Below are positions 1 through 7,842 of a DNA stretch of 20,535 nucleotides, piece after piece; the stretch's first letter is position 1; each line of letters starts with the position of its first letter. Under the pieces are notes generated by a model. That model had not been told where the DNA came from and did not search any database. It saw only the letters and a program-made list of their open reading frames with translations. Source of the DNA: a virus. The DNA is taken from the IMG/VR virus record IMGVR_UViG_3300050021_000188, positions 1 to 20,535 of that record. One strand, written 5' to 3'. The translations under genes and the position numbers were made by a program.

Positions 1-1367
1 ACAGCGATAAATCCTGATATGTAATCCTCTACCGAAGTAAGTAATTGAAATCCGGCAGTCCGATTAATAGAAGGGTCCCAAATACTAAACGCATCGGGAG
101 AACTCCAACTTACAAGCGTAGGCTGCACGCCATCCACAGTTGAGTTACAATTTAATTGAAGCATGTATTCATCAAGTATGTCGATGAATTGACCTGCGGT
201 ATATGTTGTGGCTACAACGTAACTGGTTCTAGGCGTATATGCATACAGTGTACTCGTACTATACACACTAATATACGCAACACCAGCCACAACCTTAACT
301 GCTACTGGAAGTCCGTGAGTAAGAGTAGGCCCATCCGTAGCACTAAGATCAAATTGAAACTTAATCGTGCCATCTGTCTGTAGCGTGGCAATATACGCAT
401 TCCCGTACTGATCTACAGCACAGAGATAATTTGCACAATTAAAGATCAAACACGCGACAGCATTTATCCAGTATCCCGCGGGAATAATAGGAAATGGTAT
501 TGCGGTATTAAAGTACGCTGCCGTGCCACCTGTATCCGCAGTATATATCGTGGGTATGTTACAAGAGACGACAATCGTAGTAGTATTTGGAGTCTCTTGA
601 GCTACATAAGTACCATTTAATCCAGCCTCGGTGGCGCTGGTATATGTAAATGACATTCCGAAATAAAAATTTGCTGGCAATGCAGAAACAGCGAAACTCA
701 ATACTGTAGCATAAGCACCTACAACAAGCGAGGGCGTCGCTGAAGTAACTGTAAACGTGCTATTAGTAGGAGTAGTTGGTATGGAGGTATTTTGCGTGAA
801 ATATGTTAATACGCCAGTTACAGGTGGAGCTATACCGCCTGATTCTACTGCTACCAAAACTCCGCCATACGGGAGTACAGATGATATAGGTATCACTAAA
901 CCACTAATAAAAGTAGTACCATTTGGTATCGCAGTAACTACTTGTAGTAGATAAATAGGCACAGGATAGCCAGTAGGTGTATATGTATAAATAAATGTCT
1001 GCCCGACTGTTACGATGCTACTATCTGGTACTGTAAATGTTCCAGTACCAAAATAGCCATAAGGAGAAAACAAGCTAAATCTGCCCAAAAAATCGCTAAA
1101 AGCACAACTAACGCCAGTAAGCGTTTGTACAACCGGCGGATCACTCGGAGGCGTAGTCGGTGGAATAAGCTCCAAATCCCACTTGCTATTCTGACTCGCT
1201 ATATTCGAGTAACACATCAATCCATTCCGCAGCACAACTCCATCCTGCGTAACACATTGATTCGGATCAATATCCACCGGACTCTTGTTCGACGCAACTC
1301 CGCCCCACGGTTCTTCGTAGTAAATCTCGAAGTGATTCCCGGTTGTTTTACGAAGACCGCTAGGCAT
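1..1367 (-). CDS. Tail hub / head-completion-like virion protein (partial, 3' end outside window)
   Basis: The reading frame is open from an ATG at 1367 to the window edge, about 455 codons, so the C-terminus is missing. The start has an AGGA ribosome site 7 nt upstream. The protein is rich in Thr, Val, Pro and Gly with many short beta-like stretches. Around residues 410-450 it carries a segment reading VSWSSPDAFSIWDPSINR followed by a hydrophobic run. This resembles the region that precedes the beta-propeller in P22 gp10-like packaged-DNA stabilisation (tail hub) proteins. The family assignment is an inference from that motif and from its place at the end of the capsid module. A tail fibre or other Ig-like virion protein is the main alternative. 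It lies 12 nt downstream of the preceding small structural gene and is likely co-transcribed with it. Confidence 0.6.
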   Translation of the reverse strand, partial: MPSGLRKTTGNHFEIYYEEPWGGVASNKSPVDIDPNQCVTQDGVVLRNGLMCYSNIASQNSKWDLELIPPTTPPSDPPVVQTLTGVSCAFSDFLGRFSLFSPYGYFGTGTFTVPDSSIVTVGQTFIYTYTPTGYPVPIYLLQVVTAIPNGTTFISGLVIPISSVLPYGGVLVAVESGGIAPPVTGVLTYFTQNTSIPTTPTNSTFTVTSATPSLVVGAYATVLSFAVSALPANFYFGMSFTYTSATEAGLNGTYVAQETPNTTTIVVSCNIPTIYTADTGGTAAYFNTAIPFPIIPAGYWINAVACLIFNCANYLCAVDQYGNAYIATLQTDGTIKFQFDLSATDGPTLTHGLPVAVKVVAGVAYISVYSTSTLYAYTPRTSYVVATTYTAGQFIDILDEYMLQLNCNSTVDGVQPTLVSWSSPDAFSIWDPSINRTAGFQLLTSVEDYISGFIA

Positions 1368-1379
1368 AGTTTTGTCCTA

Positions 1380-1649
1380 TTACTTATTAATAAAGACCGA
1401 AAGTGTACCGGAAGTCATAGTAGTAACCACCAGCCCATTAACCCACCCAAGCGTCCCGGTGGGAAATGGATCAGTAGTAGCAGCTACTTTATTGATAATA
1501 ACATTTCCATTCTGATCCTTTACAACCAGCTGCGCTGCCGCTGTCGGATCATTCCAGATCATTTCCTTAATATAAATTCGCCCTGACCATACGAGATTCG
1601 TACTCGCGGTATCCAAATACCAAGGATTCGCACTGATGTTATTTGCCAT
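1380..1649 (-). CDS. Small phage structural-module protein, 89 aa
   Basis: This 89-residue protein starts MANNISANPWYLDTA and has a GGAG site 5 nt before the ATG. The N-terminal NPWYLDTA, then a Trp-rich middle (VWSGRIYIKEMIWND) and VVKDQNGNVI, match the look of small beta-rich proteins found next to tail-hub genes in many podophages. I do not know a proven function. It has no cysteines, signal peptide or membrane segment. It sits 8 nt after the stop of the cysteine-containing gene upstream and 12 nt before the large tail-like protein. It is probably a virion or assembly component translated from the same message. Confidence 0.75.
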   Translation of the reverse strand: MANNISANPWYLDTASTNLVWSGRIYIKEMIWNDPTAAAQLVVKDQNGNVIINKVAATTDPFPTGTLGWVNGLVVTTMTSGTLSVFINK

Positions 1650-1657
1650 TTAATCTC

Positions 1658-1930
1658 CTAGATGAATATATCATCATTACTTCCGTCAAGTGACGGCATG
1701 GTTAGTTTTGGATCGGGCATTAAATCTGGTTCAAAAATAAATGTGCTCTCGGCATCCGCGATTGCTTTGTCGATTTGTCCAATTAGCGGGTATGCATCAA
1801 AGCATTTCGCGTCCAGCAATTTTCCACGTTGCCATTGTAACTTCGTAATCGGAGTACGATCCCCGCATCTCCCACAGAATGCCCACGCACCCTCATTAGA
1901 TGTATGTTTATTCGGAAGTCCGTAGCTCAT
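1658..1930 (-). CDS. Small CxxC-containing phage protein, 90 aa
   Basis: The 90-aa protein has a strong AGGAGG site 4 nt upstream of its ATG. Near residue 19 it carries FCGRCGDRTPITKLQW, a CxxC knuckle, followed by QRGKLLDAKCFDAYPLIGQ with a third cysteine. Related small proteins in phage virion modules usually have two CxxC pairs forming a zinc ribbon. Here the second pair seems reduced to a single Cys (residues near LLDAKCFD), so zinc binding may be altered. It sits between the lysozyme-like gene and the 89-aa structural gene. The C-terminal 25 residues are acidic. The function is unknown; a role in virion assembly is inferred only from position. Confidence 0.75.
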   Translation of the reverse strand: MSYGLPNKHTSNEGAWAFCGRCGDRTPITKLQWQRGKLLDAKCFDAYPLIGQIDKAIADAESTFIFEPDLMPDPKLTMPSLDGSNDDIFI

Positions 1931-1938
1931 ACATCCTC

Positions 1939-2301
1939 CTACAGATAATTATCAATAAGTATATTTCGTGTAAGTCCTGTCCATGCGCAGACATTATTAA
2001 TATACTCTTCCGTGTTATTCTCCACCGGAGGAGCATACTTATAAATCATATCCGCAATCGAAAGCCCAGCATAATGCTGTTTCAGTAGCGCGCGCATCGC
2101 AGCGAATCCTGCTTCCACAGTTGGAAAATACGCAAATCTCGGAGTCCGTGGAGGCGGAATAGTCTCAATCCTCAACGCCCCAAACGAATGCGCAAACGCT
2201 CCAAACTCAATATCTCCCGGATTATTATTCCTTGTCGCCCGCCCACCAACCACCCCAAAGCCTTCCATTCTCGCAATAGCTTCACAAATTGTCACATTCA
2301 T
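1939..2301 (-). CDS. Lysozyme-like peptidoglycan hydrolase (virion-associated or endolysin)
   Basis: I place the start at the ATG at 2301 (120 aa) because GGAG lies 7 nt upstream. A longer frame to 2331 has no such site and runs into the terminator U-tract. The protein reads AIARMEGFGVVGGRATRNNNPGDIEFGAFA, then RFAYFPTVEAGFAAMRALL and a C-terminal YAPPVENNTEEYINNV. This is the layout of small lysozyme/transglycosylase-like proteins encoded among phage structural genes: a Glu after a short helix, the RNNNPGDI loop, and a late YAPP.EN.T..Y motif. Glu13 (in MEGF) is the likely catalytic acid by analogy. It has no signal peptide, so it is either a virion ejection enzyme or an endolysin released by a holin. 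It directly follows a strong terminator and may need its own or read-through transcription. Confidence 0.7.
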   Translation of the reverse strand: MNVTICEAIARMEGFGVVGGRATRNNNPGDIEFGAFAHSFGALRIETIPPPRTPRFAYFPTVEAGFAAMRALLKQHYAGLSIADMIYKYAPPVENNTEEYINNVCAWTGLTRNILIDNYL

Positions 2302-2320
2302 ACAATCTCCATTCCCCAAG

Positions 2321-2362
2321 AAAAACCCCACTAGACGGGGGAGAGGGCCAAATCTAGTGGGG
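2321..2362 (-). terminator. Intrinsic terminator after major capsid gene
   Basis: On the minus strand, CCCCACTAGA (2362-2353) and TCTAGTGGGG (2335-2326) form a perfect 10-bp stem with a 17-nt loop, followed at once by TTTTT (2325-2321). It lies about 80 nt downstream of the capsid stop codon and just before the lysozyme-like gene. A rho-independent terminator here would set the high capsid to downstream gene ratio typical of phage late operons. Confidence 0.85.
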
Positions 2363-2364
2363 CC

Positions 2365-2415
2365 GACGTACTATGAATCAAAGAACTCTGTGAAGAGGTT
2401 TGGTCATAGTACGTC
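2365..2415 (-). other. Stem-loop with perfect 12-bp inverted repeat
   Basis: GACGTACTATGA (2365-2376) and TCATAGTACGTC (2404-2415) are perfect inverted repeats around a 27-nt loop. The loop itself can fold a small AAC-TCT/AGA-GTT hairpin. It has no U-tract of its own and precedes the terminator at 2321-2362 by a few bases in the direction of transcription. It could protect the 3' end of the capsid mRNA from exonucleases, or be a processing site. Confidence 0.7.
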
Positions 2416-2440
2416 TAGCTCCGCTGGTTTTTACGGTAAA

Positions 2441-3400
2441 TTAAGCGCCGTTGCTGCCCCAAGTTCCCAGCCAATCTGTAGCACCCGCAGACATACGCAT
2501 CGTAGTTTTCTGCTTCATCGCACCTGTGTCAAAGTCCTCATCGAACTCGTCCTCAGGATTCTGCCGCATGAAAACAGTAAGCGAATGATTCTTCTTGTCC
2601 GCAGTCATAAACCACGGGCCGGCGTTCGTGAAATAATGACACACCATGTAGCTCAGGTCTTCCCCAAGCAACGAGTTAATATCATTAGTATCCGTTGCAG
2701 GCTTCCCGCTAGAGCCAAAAATCTCACGCGCGAGAAAACGATTCTCAGGAGCAATTAGCACCTTTGTGGGCTTCAGATTAATCGGCAAGCCCTGAGAATC
2801 AACCAACCGCTCAAACTGCGTAGTGCCAAGCTGCACGCCAGTGAAAGACAAATCAATATCAGTTGCAGGACGATTCGGGAAAGTCCCGGCTGCGCTGATA
2901 AGATTTGGCAAACTAGCCCACGTCGAAGTAGCAGAAGGGCCACCAAGCAGTGGATGTGCATTATTGAACAACGAAATACCATCAGTAGTCGTTACATTCG
3001 CGGAAAATCCCTGGTTCAGGATATTGAACGCAACAATTTCCTTAGTATATCGAATAGACCGCGCCAGTGCTTTCGGAGCCGTCTTAATAACGCCGTACTT
3101 CGCATCCTGCCAAAGTTCCTTGGAAGTCCGCACAGCAAGCGCGTATGTCAGATGGTAATATCGCTTATCGCCACCCTGAATCATTTCAGTATACGCTACG
3201 GGCGTATTTTCCGGCTTTTCCTGAAGCGGGCCAAATCCAGCCATCTTCAAGTCCTGCTCATACTCGGAGTCCGAGGTTTTCACATTAAAAATTGCCTGAT
3301 ACTCTTCAGCACGCTGTTCCGTCTCAAGTGCATCAACATAGATTTTGTGCAAACCTGGGGCCATAAGTTTGGCAAATGCTCCACGAACTTGTGTTCCCAT
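2441..3400 (-). CDS. Major capsid protein (Mu gpT-like, HK97 fold)
   Basis: The 319-aa protein has an AAGGA site 8 nt before its ATG. It shows the features of Mu-like major head subunits: an N-terminal helix region (LHKIYVDALE), YEQDLKMAGFG and VAYTEMIQGG near residues 47-77, then TSKELWQDAKY and FNNAHPLL near 145-152, and IAPENRFLAREIFG near 215. The C-terminal part, KNHSLTVFMRQNPEDEFDEDFDTGAMKQK, fits the P-domain and the end of the A-domain seen in this family. Its place after scaffold and decoration-like genes agrees. The gene is followed by two stem-loops and a terminator, as expected for the most abundant virion protein. No protease gene is seen, so capsid maturation may not involve cleavage by a locally encoded enzyme. 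Confidence 0.88.
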   Translation of the reverse strand: MGTQVRGAFAKLMAPGLHKIYVDALETEQRAEEYQAIFNVKTSDSEYEQDLKMAGFGPLQEKPENTPVAYTEMIQGGDKRYYHLTYALAVRTSKELWQDAKYGVIKTAPKALARSIRYTKEIVAFNILNQGFSANVTTTDGISLFNNAHPLLGGPSATSTWASLPNLISAAGTFPNRPATDIDLSFTGVQLGTTQFERLVDSQGLPINLKPTKVLIAPENRFLAREIFGSSGKPATDTNDINSLLGEDLSYMVCHYFTNAGPWFMTADKKNHSLTVFMRQNPEDEFDEDFDTGAMKQKTTMRMSAGATDWLGTWGSNGA

Positions 3401-3428
3401 AATTTATATCCTTCTTAGTGCTGAATTG

Positions 3429-4079
3429 TTAGAGTACGATTTGAGCTGCTGTGGAGAGAACCTGAAAGCGTACGCGAGCGTTCACAATATAAACACCGCC
3501 AACTGCTGTCTGGTCAATAGGATTAATATCAACTAACGTAACAACAGTATTTGTTCCGGCAGTGACCTTCGCAGCATCGACATACCATTGACCACTAGCA
3601 TCAATCGTGAGGCCAAATTGTGTGCCAATCATAGCCTGTGTAGGAGTATAATTTGCGGCCGTAGTACCAGTCGAATCATCGAACGTAGCTTCAAAAATAC
3701 TCGGCGCAACAGAATTCTCAAACAACGTACGCCCATCTGTAGTCGGAGTACCAACTGCGATATTAAAAGCACTCGGCTGATTAGGCACATTGCCATACGT
3801 CTGAATAGCAGTAGGTGGCCCAACTTGTCCAAATGCCCCTGGAGCACCCTTGCCTGCCGTACCAAGATTTGATCCCGGAATAAGAGTAAACCCGGCAATC
3901 GCATTCGTGACTGTAGTCCCATCCCATGCCTGAACAAATCCAGACACAAGCTCTACGGGGGTTCCCATTTTAAAAGTCTGCCCCGCTGCTTCAAGTTGAG
4001 CCGAAGTCAATGGCGTAAGACCTGTAATAGTCTCCACCACGGAAATCGGCTGATGATAAGTAAGATTCGGTCCTGCCAT
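3429..4079 (-). CDS. Probable head decoration / capsid-stabilising protein
   Basis: This 216-aa protein has a GAGG ribosome site 8 nt before the ATG and ends 28 nt before the capsid gene starts. It is rich in Thr, Ala, Gly and Val, with small beta-forming segments such as MGTPVELVSGFVQAWDGTT and VVTLVDINPID, and lacks Cys. The segment GTPVELV.G.V..W is reminiscent of beta-tulip decoration proteins such as lambda gpD relatives. Its place immediately upstream of the capsid gene is where decoration proteins usually lie. The assignment rests on composition and synteny, not on a diagnostic motif. Confidence 0.6.
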   Translation of the reverse strand: MAGPNLTYHQPISVVETITGLTPLTSAQLEAAGQTFKMGTPVELVSGFVQAWDGTTVTNAIAGFTLIPGSNLGTAGKGAPGAFGQVGPPTAIQTYGNVPNQPSAFNIAVGTPTTDGRTLFENSVAPSIFEATFDDSTGTTAANYTPTQAMIGTQFGLTIDASGQWYVDAAKVTAGTNTVVTLVDINPIDQTAVGGVYIVNARVRFQVLSTAAQIVL

Positions 4080-4095
4080 AGTTAAAACCTCGCTG

Positions 4096-4833
4096 TTAAA
4101 TTGTTACGTCTGGAGAATAAAACTCCATCTTGTTCTGCGTTTTCGCACCCTGATAATCATTTCGGCTATCAGATTTTGACATAAACTGTTCTGCACCCCG
4201 CGCTGCGCGTTTATGAATCTCTGTGTTCTTCGTAAGCCCCACAGCACGCTCGTGCGCAAATCGTAATGCCCTGTAATATGTATCCTTATCAATTTTCATT
4301 GCTACAACATCGTTGATTGAATAATGTCCATCTGCATCGAGAGAGGGTTGAATTGCTCTCTTACTTGCCTCATCATGCAAATCATTTGGCTCAATATAAG
4401 TAAAACCCTTCCCCATAAGCTCGCCAATTCGCTGTGGATTCTTATTCACCCATCGCGGTTCATAATTGGCATCTTTGAGTGTAATAGCAAGCCCATCAGC
4501 ACTCATAAAGGGCTTGGCTTCTATTGGGAAATCAAGATCATAAACTTGATCGAGAGTTACTTTTGAGAAATCTGTAATTGGTGCTGCGCGTTTTGGGAGA
4601 ACCTGCCCAACAAGTCCCGCATCAAACTTTGCTTCCGCGATCTGTTTACGCACACTCGCCTCAATATCCTGCGAGAGTTTCAAAACATCCGCTGCTGTTA
4701 AAGGCTTATTCGCATCATCAACTACAAGTGGCGGTTTAGCAAGCACATGCTTCACAGTAGCAGCCGCTGCTTTCATATCATCACCGCGCAAATCCGCGGT
4801 GATTTCCTCAACATCCTGCTTGTTATTAGACAT
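4096..4833 (-). CDS. Unknown capsid-module protein, 245 aa
   Basis: The ATG at 4833 overlaps the end of the scaffold gene by 8 nt (ATGTCTAA) and has GGGAG 7 nt upstream, indicating translational coupling. The N-terminal 75 residues are charged and probably helical. The middle reads LDQVYDLDFPIEAKPF, YEPRWVNKNPQRIGEL and GFTYIEPNDL. Then come DADGHYSINDVVAMKIDKDTYY and a basic Ala-rich stretch. YEPRWVNK plus DVVAMKI look like a conserved phage protein of unknown function found between scaffold and capsid genes. I cannot assign a reaction. A structural or assembly-chaperone role is inferred from position and coupling. Confidence 0.8.
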   Translation of the reverse strand: MSNNKQDVEEITADLRGDDMKAAAATVKHVLAKPPLVVDDANKPLTAADVLKLSQDIEASVRKQIAEAKFDAGLVGQVLPKRAAPITDFSKVTLDQVYDLDFPIEAKPFMSADGLAITLKDANYEPRWVNKNPQRIGELMGKGFTYIEPNDLHDEASKRAIQPSLDADGHYSINDVVAMKIDKDTYYRALRFAHERAVGLTKNTEIHKRAARGAEQFMSKSDSRNDYQGAKTQNKMEFYSPDVTI

Positions 4834-5536
4834 AAGTCATCTCCCGTTTACTAGCTCCCCACTCCTTCTCACTCATACCAAAATTCTTAGCAATCTTCTT
4901 TTCATCCTCAGTGAGTGTTGTAGAATCCTCGCCAGCTTTTCCACCACTCGGTGCTCCTGTAGAACCGCCCTCGAAAATTCCGCTTGTATTGCGAGCTTTG
5001 ATTTTTCCCTCAGTGATTTCTTTCTGATGGTCAAAGCAAGCAATCTTGTAGCAATTCTCAAGCGAACCAGAGTTTGAACGCTGTGCAAGCGGAAGAGACT
5101 CGATCAAAGCATCTGTGCGCTCTTTTACCGCGCCGTGATAATACTCTTTCTCCCCAAGCGTCTCACGCTTTGCTTCCCGCGATGCAAGCATCATCAATGC
5201 ACGATTCGTTCCCTGCAATTTTTCATCAATCGCAGATTCAGGATCAAGCATCATTCGCTCACCAAAATCTCCCTGCTCTTCTTTTTTAGCAACAGCCGCA
5301 CGTTTAGCCTCAGCCGCAGCACGCTCCGCACGCTCAGTTTTCATCAACTCAGCCATTTCCTGCATAGGCTTCATTGCTTCCGCTTGCTTAGTTTCCAGCG
5401 CAGTAAACTTCTCAGCAAGCGTCTTATCAAGATTTTCCTGAAATTCCTTTGGCTTGAACTCTACATCTTCAAGCCCCACATTATCATCATCCGCTCTGGG
5501 CGCTAACGACCCATCTTTCTGTCTAAACCATCCCAT
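4826..5536 (-). CDS. Capsid scaffolding protein
   Basis: I choose the ATG at 5536 (236 aa, MGWFRQKDG) because GGGAG is 6 nt upstream; the ATG at 5542 directly abuts that site. The protein is highly charged, with a long predicted coiled coil (about residues 30-95: EFQENLDKTLAEKFTALETK, then Ala/Glu/Arg/Lys-rich repeats). A Gly/Ser-rich linker (GIFEGGSTGAPSGGKAG) follows, then a short C-terminal helical segment ending EKEWGASKREMTYV. This composition, and its place between portal and capsid, match phage scaffolding proteins, whose basic helical C-terminus binds the capsid subunit. It lies 10 nt after the small overprinted gene and overlaps the next gene by 8 nt. Confidence 0.75.
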   Translation of the reverse strand: MGWFRQKDGSLAPRADDDNVGLEDVEFKPKEFQENLDKTLAEKFTALETKQAEAMKPMQEMAELMKTERAERAAAEAKRAAVAKKEEQGDFGERMMLDPESAIDEKLQGTNRALMMLASREAKRETLGEKEYYHGAVKERTDALIESLPLAQRSNSGSLENCYKIACFDHQKEITEGKIKARNTSGIFEGGSTGAPSGGKAGEDSTTLTEDEKKIAKNFGMSEKEWGASKREMTYV

Positions 5537-5546
5537 AGTCATCTCC

Positions 5547-5855
5547 CTATTGCTGATTTGGTGCTACTCTAAAAGCATTCATAAAAGCAACTAAGCCAAT
5601 AATATCATCATACACTTGCAACTGCCCCCGGAGATACGCCTTATCCTCCGGGGTTGCATCCTGCTTATCAAAGAAATCATCCTTATACTGATCCGCCTGT
5701 GCCAGCAGGTACTCCAGCAGAAATTGTCCCGCTGGTAGTTGGAATAGCGCCTTGATTGCTAACTTGGCCCCCATTAACTGCTTGAGGGCTTCCTCCTCCG
5801 GGAGATTGCGCACTTTGGGGTTGGCCAGGAGCGCTTTGCTGTGCATTAGGTTCAT
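5547..5855 (-). CDS. Small gene overprinted on the portal C-terminus, 102 aa
   Basis: The ATG at 5855 has a clear GGGAG site 5 nt upstream, inside the portal gene. Its first 173 nt lie in a different frame of the last 57 portal codons; the rest is unique and ends 10 nt before the scaffold start. The protein is well formed and largely helical: EEEALKQLMGAKLAIKALFQ, LPAGQFLLEYLLAQADQY, then DATPEDKAYLRGQLQVYDDI. It has no Cys or signal peptide. I do not recognise the family. Small proteins between portal and scaffold often join the procapsid. In the overlap the portal tail is low-complexity Gln/Pro/Ser/Gly, whereas this frame looks like a folded protein. This suggests the small gene is the more constrained one. 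Confidence 0.75.
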   Translation of the reverse strand: MNLMHSKALLANPKVRNLPEEEALKQLMGAKLAIKALFQLPAGQFLLEYLLAQADQYKDDFFDKQDATPEDKAYLRGQLQVYDDIIGLVAFMNAFRVAPNQQ

Positions 5856-7653
5856 TTTGTCTCCCTTGCTTGATAATCGAAGGAACTGGAATTAGCCGTG
5901 CTGCATCATCGTGGCCAAAGTTTTGTACAATTTCTTTATAAAGCGATTGCTTTGCACGAAGCACATCTATGTAATAAGCACTCAAATCAGGCGGTATTCC
6001 AGGAGTTCCAAGTGCTTGCACCATCTGAGCATCCTGCGTATACAACTGCGTGAGCGTTTGAGAGAGCATAATATCATTCTGCTTCTCCAATTCCTTATTC
6101 ATCGACGCCGTAGACGCACGTACCGATAAACCAAGTTTTCCAGATTTGATATTCTCAAACGCATCTCGGAGTGCTTCTGCATTATCACCGAATTGACGCA
6201 GCTTTTTTCCGAGACCGAAACTAGCATACATCTTTGCGAACTTGGTTCCCGCCCTGCTGTGAGCACTTCGCATATCGGACATGCGCAGCCCAGTTCTAGA
6301 ATTCTGCTGTTGTAGGACTGCGAAAGTCCCTTGGCTGCTATAAATTCCTCGTTTGCTATTGACAATCCCGCCACCTGTACCTCCTGTAGCTGGGTCAATT
6401 CCGGTGCGCTCTTTTACAAGAGCGAGTGAGATATTCTCGCCATCCAGATTATCAGCTTGTAAATTTCCAGTATCAAGTCGCTCTATTTCATTTTGATCTG
6501 CTGGTACTAAAACACCGGGATAGAACTGTAATATTGAATGCAACTTACTATTCTTATTAATACGAAATGTTGTACTATTTGCTAACGTCTTCGCATTAAT
6601 TCGCTGCCGATGCAGCTCAGAAATCTCATCCTGATACGCTTTCAACATCTCAGCAAAACCATAACCATAATACTGGTCATCATCATATGCGAGCTTAGCA
6701 TCCTCGAATATATCCATGTTATCTGGATAGTAATTATAGAATGCCGCTAATCTCGTTTTGCTCGCTGGATGATGCAAGCATACAAGCCGAAGATTCTCCC
6801 CATTATGTTGATACCGATACCAGCATTCATAAATATCATACTCGTCAGAAAGAGAGCCAGAACCAGTATCTTGCAAGCCCTGATTGCGCTCGTTATAATT
6901 TTGAAGCACATCCGACTGTGAACGATCTGGCTGCGCGATAATCTTATCTAGTGCTTTATCATCAAAGAATTTAAGTGCCTTCTTATCCTCCAGCGTCTTC
7001 CGCGAGCATGTCATTATATGACATTTGAACTTAGAATCTTCGAGTTTCTGATACGAAATATCTGTAAGAAACTTATTCAGTGGCACATTCTCAGGACGTG
7101 GGCCATCAAAACGAATAACATCCTTCGTCTCATATTTCGCCGCTGCCGAGTCCATATCCCCTGTGGAAACATACTGAGTCTCCACATGATACAGCCACGG
7201 GAATTTAATAATCCCTGTGCCATTACGAATCGTGGAGGAGAACCATGCTTCCTCTACACGATAAAAATCTAACTCAGCAGGATCAAGTGCCATGTTGCTA
7301 AGAAATTTCTCGGTAGCAGAACGCTGGTCATCTCCCTTTCCTGCTTCAATATCACCATAAATCTTTGCTGACCACAGCGGATCAGTCATGTACATAGCCA
7401 TTACTCGCGCGAGTAGATTATCAGAATTCGAGGCTACGATTTGAATTTCAATATTCGATGCGCCCGGCCACGGAATATCACGGTTCTCCGTGAGAGGAGT
7501 GCCTTTGTACAATCTGGCAAACTCTTTTAGCTTACTCTCACGGAAATTCCGCGTGCGCTCATACCAGTAAGTAGTAGTTTCCTCCACCCACTTCCACATA
7601 TCCTCTGTGGCGTCCTTCCCGAAATTAATCTTGACTGGACGAATTGCTGGCAT
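5683..7653 (-). CDS. Portal protein
   Basis: The 656-aa protein starts MPAIRPVKINFG with AAGGGA 9 nt upstream. The hallmark is PWPGASNIEI at residues 61-70, preceded by a Trp/Tyr/Arg-rich helix (MWKWVEETTTYWYERTR), as in portals of many podophages. Later segments YECWYRYQHNGE and DDQYYGYGFAEMLKAYQDEI fit the wing and stem. LHRQRINAKTLANSTTFRIN and ERTGIDPATGGTGGG also fit. Twelve copies should form the DNA channel at the capsid vertex and dock the terminase. The last 60 residues are disordered, rich in Gln, Pro, Ser and Gly, and are overprinted by a second gene. The start overlaps the holin-like gene by 29 nt, so translation is likely coupled. Confidence 0.88.
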   Translation of the reverse strand: MPAIRPVKINFGKDATEDMWKWVEETTTYWYERTRNFRESKLKEFARLYKGTPLTENRDIPWPGASNIEIQIVASNSDNLLARVMAMYMTDPLWSAKIYGDIEAGKGDDQRSATEKFLSNMALDPAELDFYRVEEAWFSSTIRNGTGIIKFPWLYHVETQYVSTGDMDSAAAKYETKDVIRFDGPRPENVPLNKFLTDISYQKLEDSKFKCHIMTCSRKTLEDKKALKFFDDKALDKIIAQPDRSQSDVLQNYNERNQGLQDTGSGSLSDEYDIYECWYRYQHNGENLRLVCLHHPASKTRLAAFYNYYPDNMDIFEDAKLAYDDDQYYGYGFAEMLKAYQDEISELHRQRINAKTLANSTTFRINKNSKLHSILQFYPGVLVPADQNEIERLDTGNLQADNLDGENISLALVKERTGIDPATGGTGGGIVNSKRGIYSSQGTFAVLQQQNSRTGLRMSDMRSAHSRAGTKFAKMYASFGLGKKLRQFGDNAEALRDAFENIKSGKLGLSVRASTASMNKELEKQNDIMLSQTLTQLYTQDAQMVQALGTPGIPPDLSAYYIDVLRAKQSLYKEIVQNFGHDDAARLIPVPSIIKQGRQNEPNAQQSAPGQPQSAQSPGGGSPQAVNGGQVSNQGAIPTTSGTISAGVPAGTGGSV

Positions 7654-7825
7654 TGTTTGTTATCCCTTTGATTCCAAGAAGTGTCGAACCAACACCAGCG
7701 AAGTAATATCCAATCGCCATGTTGTAATGTACTGCAATTATCATAGAGGAGAAAAGAATCAACACACCCCAAAATGCGTGTGGAAGATTTCCAATCTCGG
7801 TTAAGAACTTTGTAATACTGTCCAT
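7625..7825 (-). CDS. Small membrane protein, holin-like
   Basis: This 66-aa protein has AAAGGAG 5 nt before the ATG. Two adjacent hydrophobic segments are visible: about residues 15-36 (HAFWGVLILFSSMIIAVHY) and 38-55 (AIGYYFAGVGSTLLGIKG). A short polar tail (NNASNSSSQD) follows. Size and topology fit a class II-like holin, which makes lesions in the inner membrane so that a signal-less lysozyme can reach the wall. There is no diagnostic sequence motif, so any small phage membrane protein remains possible. Its 3' end overlaps the portal start by 29 nt. Confidence 0.6.
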   Translation of the reverse strand: MDSITKFLTEIGNLPHAFWGVLILFSSMIIAVHYNMAIGYYFAGVGSTLLGIKGITNNASNSSSQD

Positions 7826-7842
7826 TTTTTCTCCTTTCTTAA

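Noticed and set aside
2954-3418. Long plus-strand frames opposite the capsid, scaffold and terminase genes
   Set aside because: They lack ribosome sites, are Ser/Arg/Leu/His-rich mirror products and lie opposite recognisable virion genes, so they are antisense shadows.
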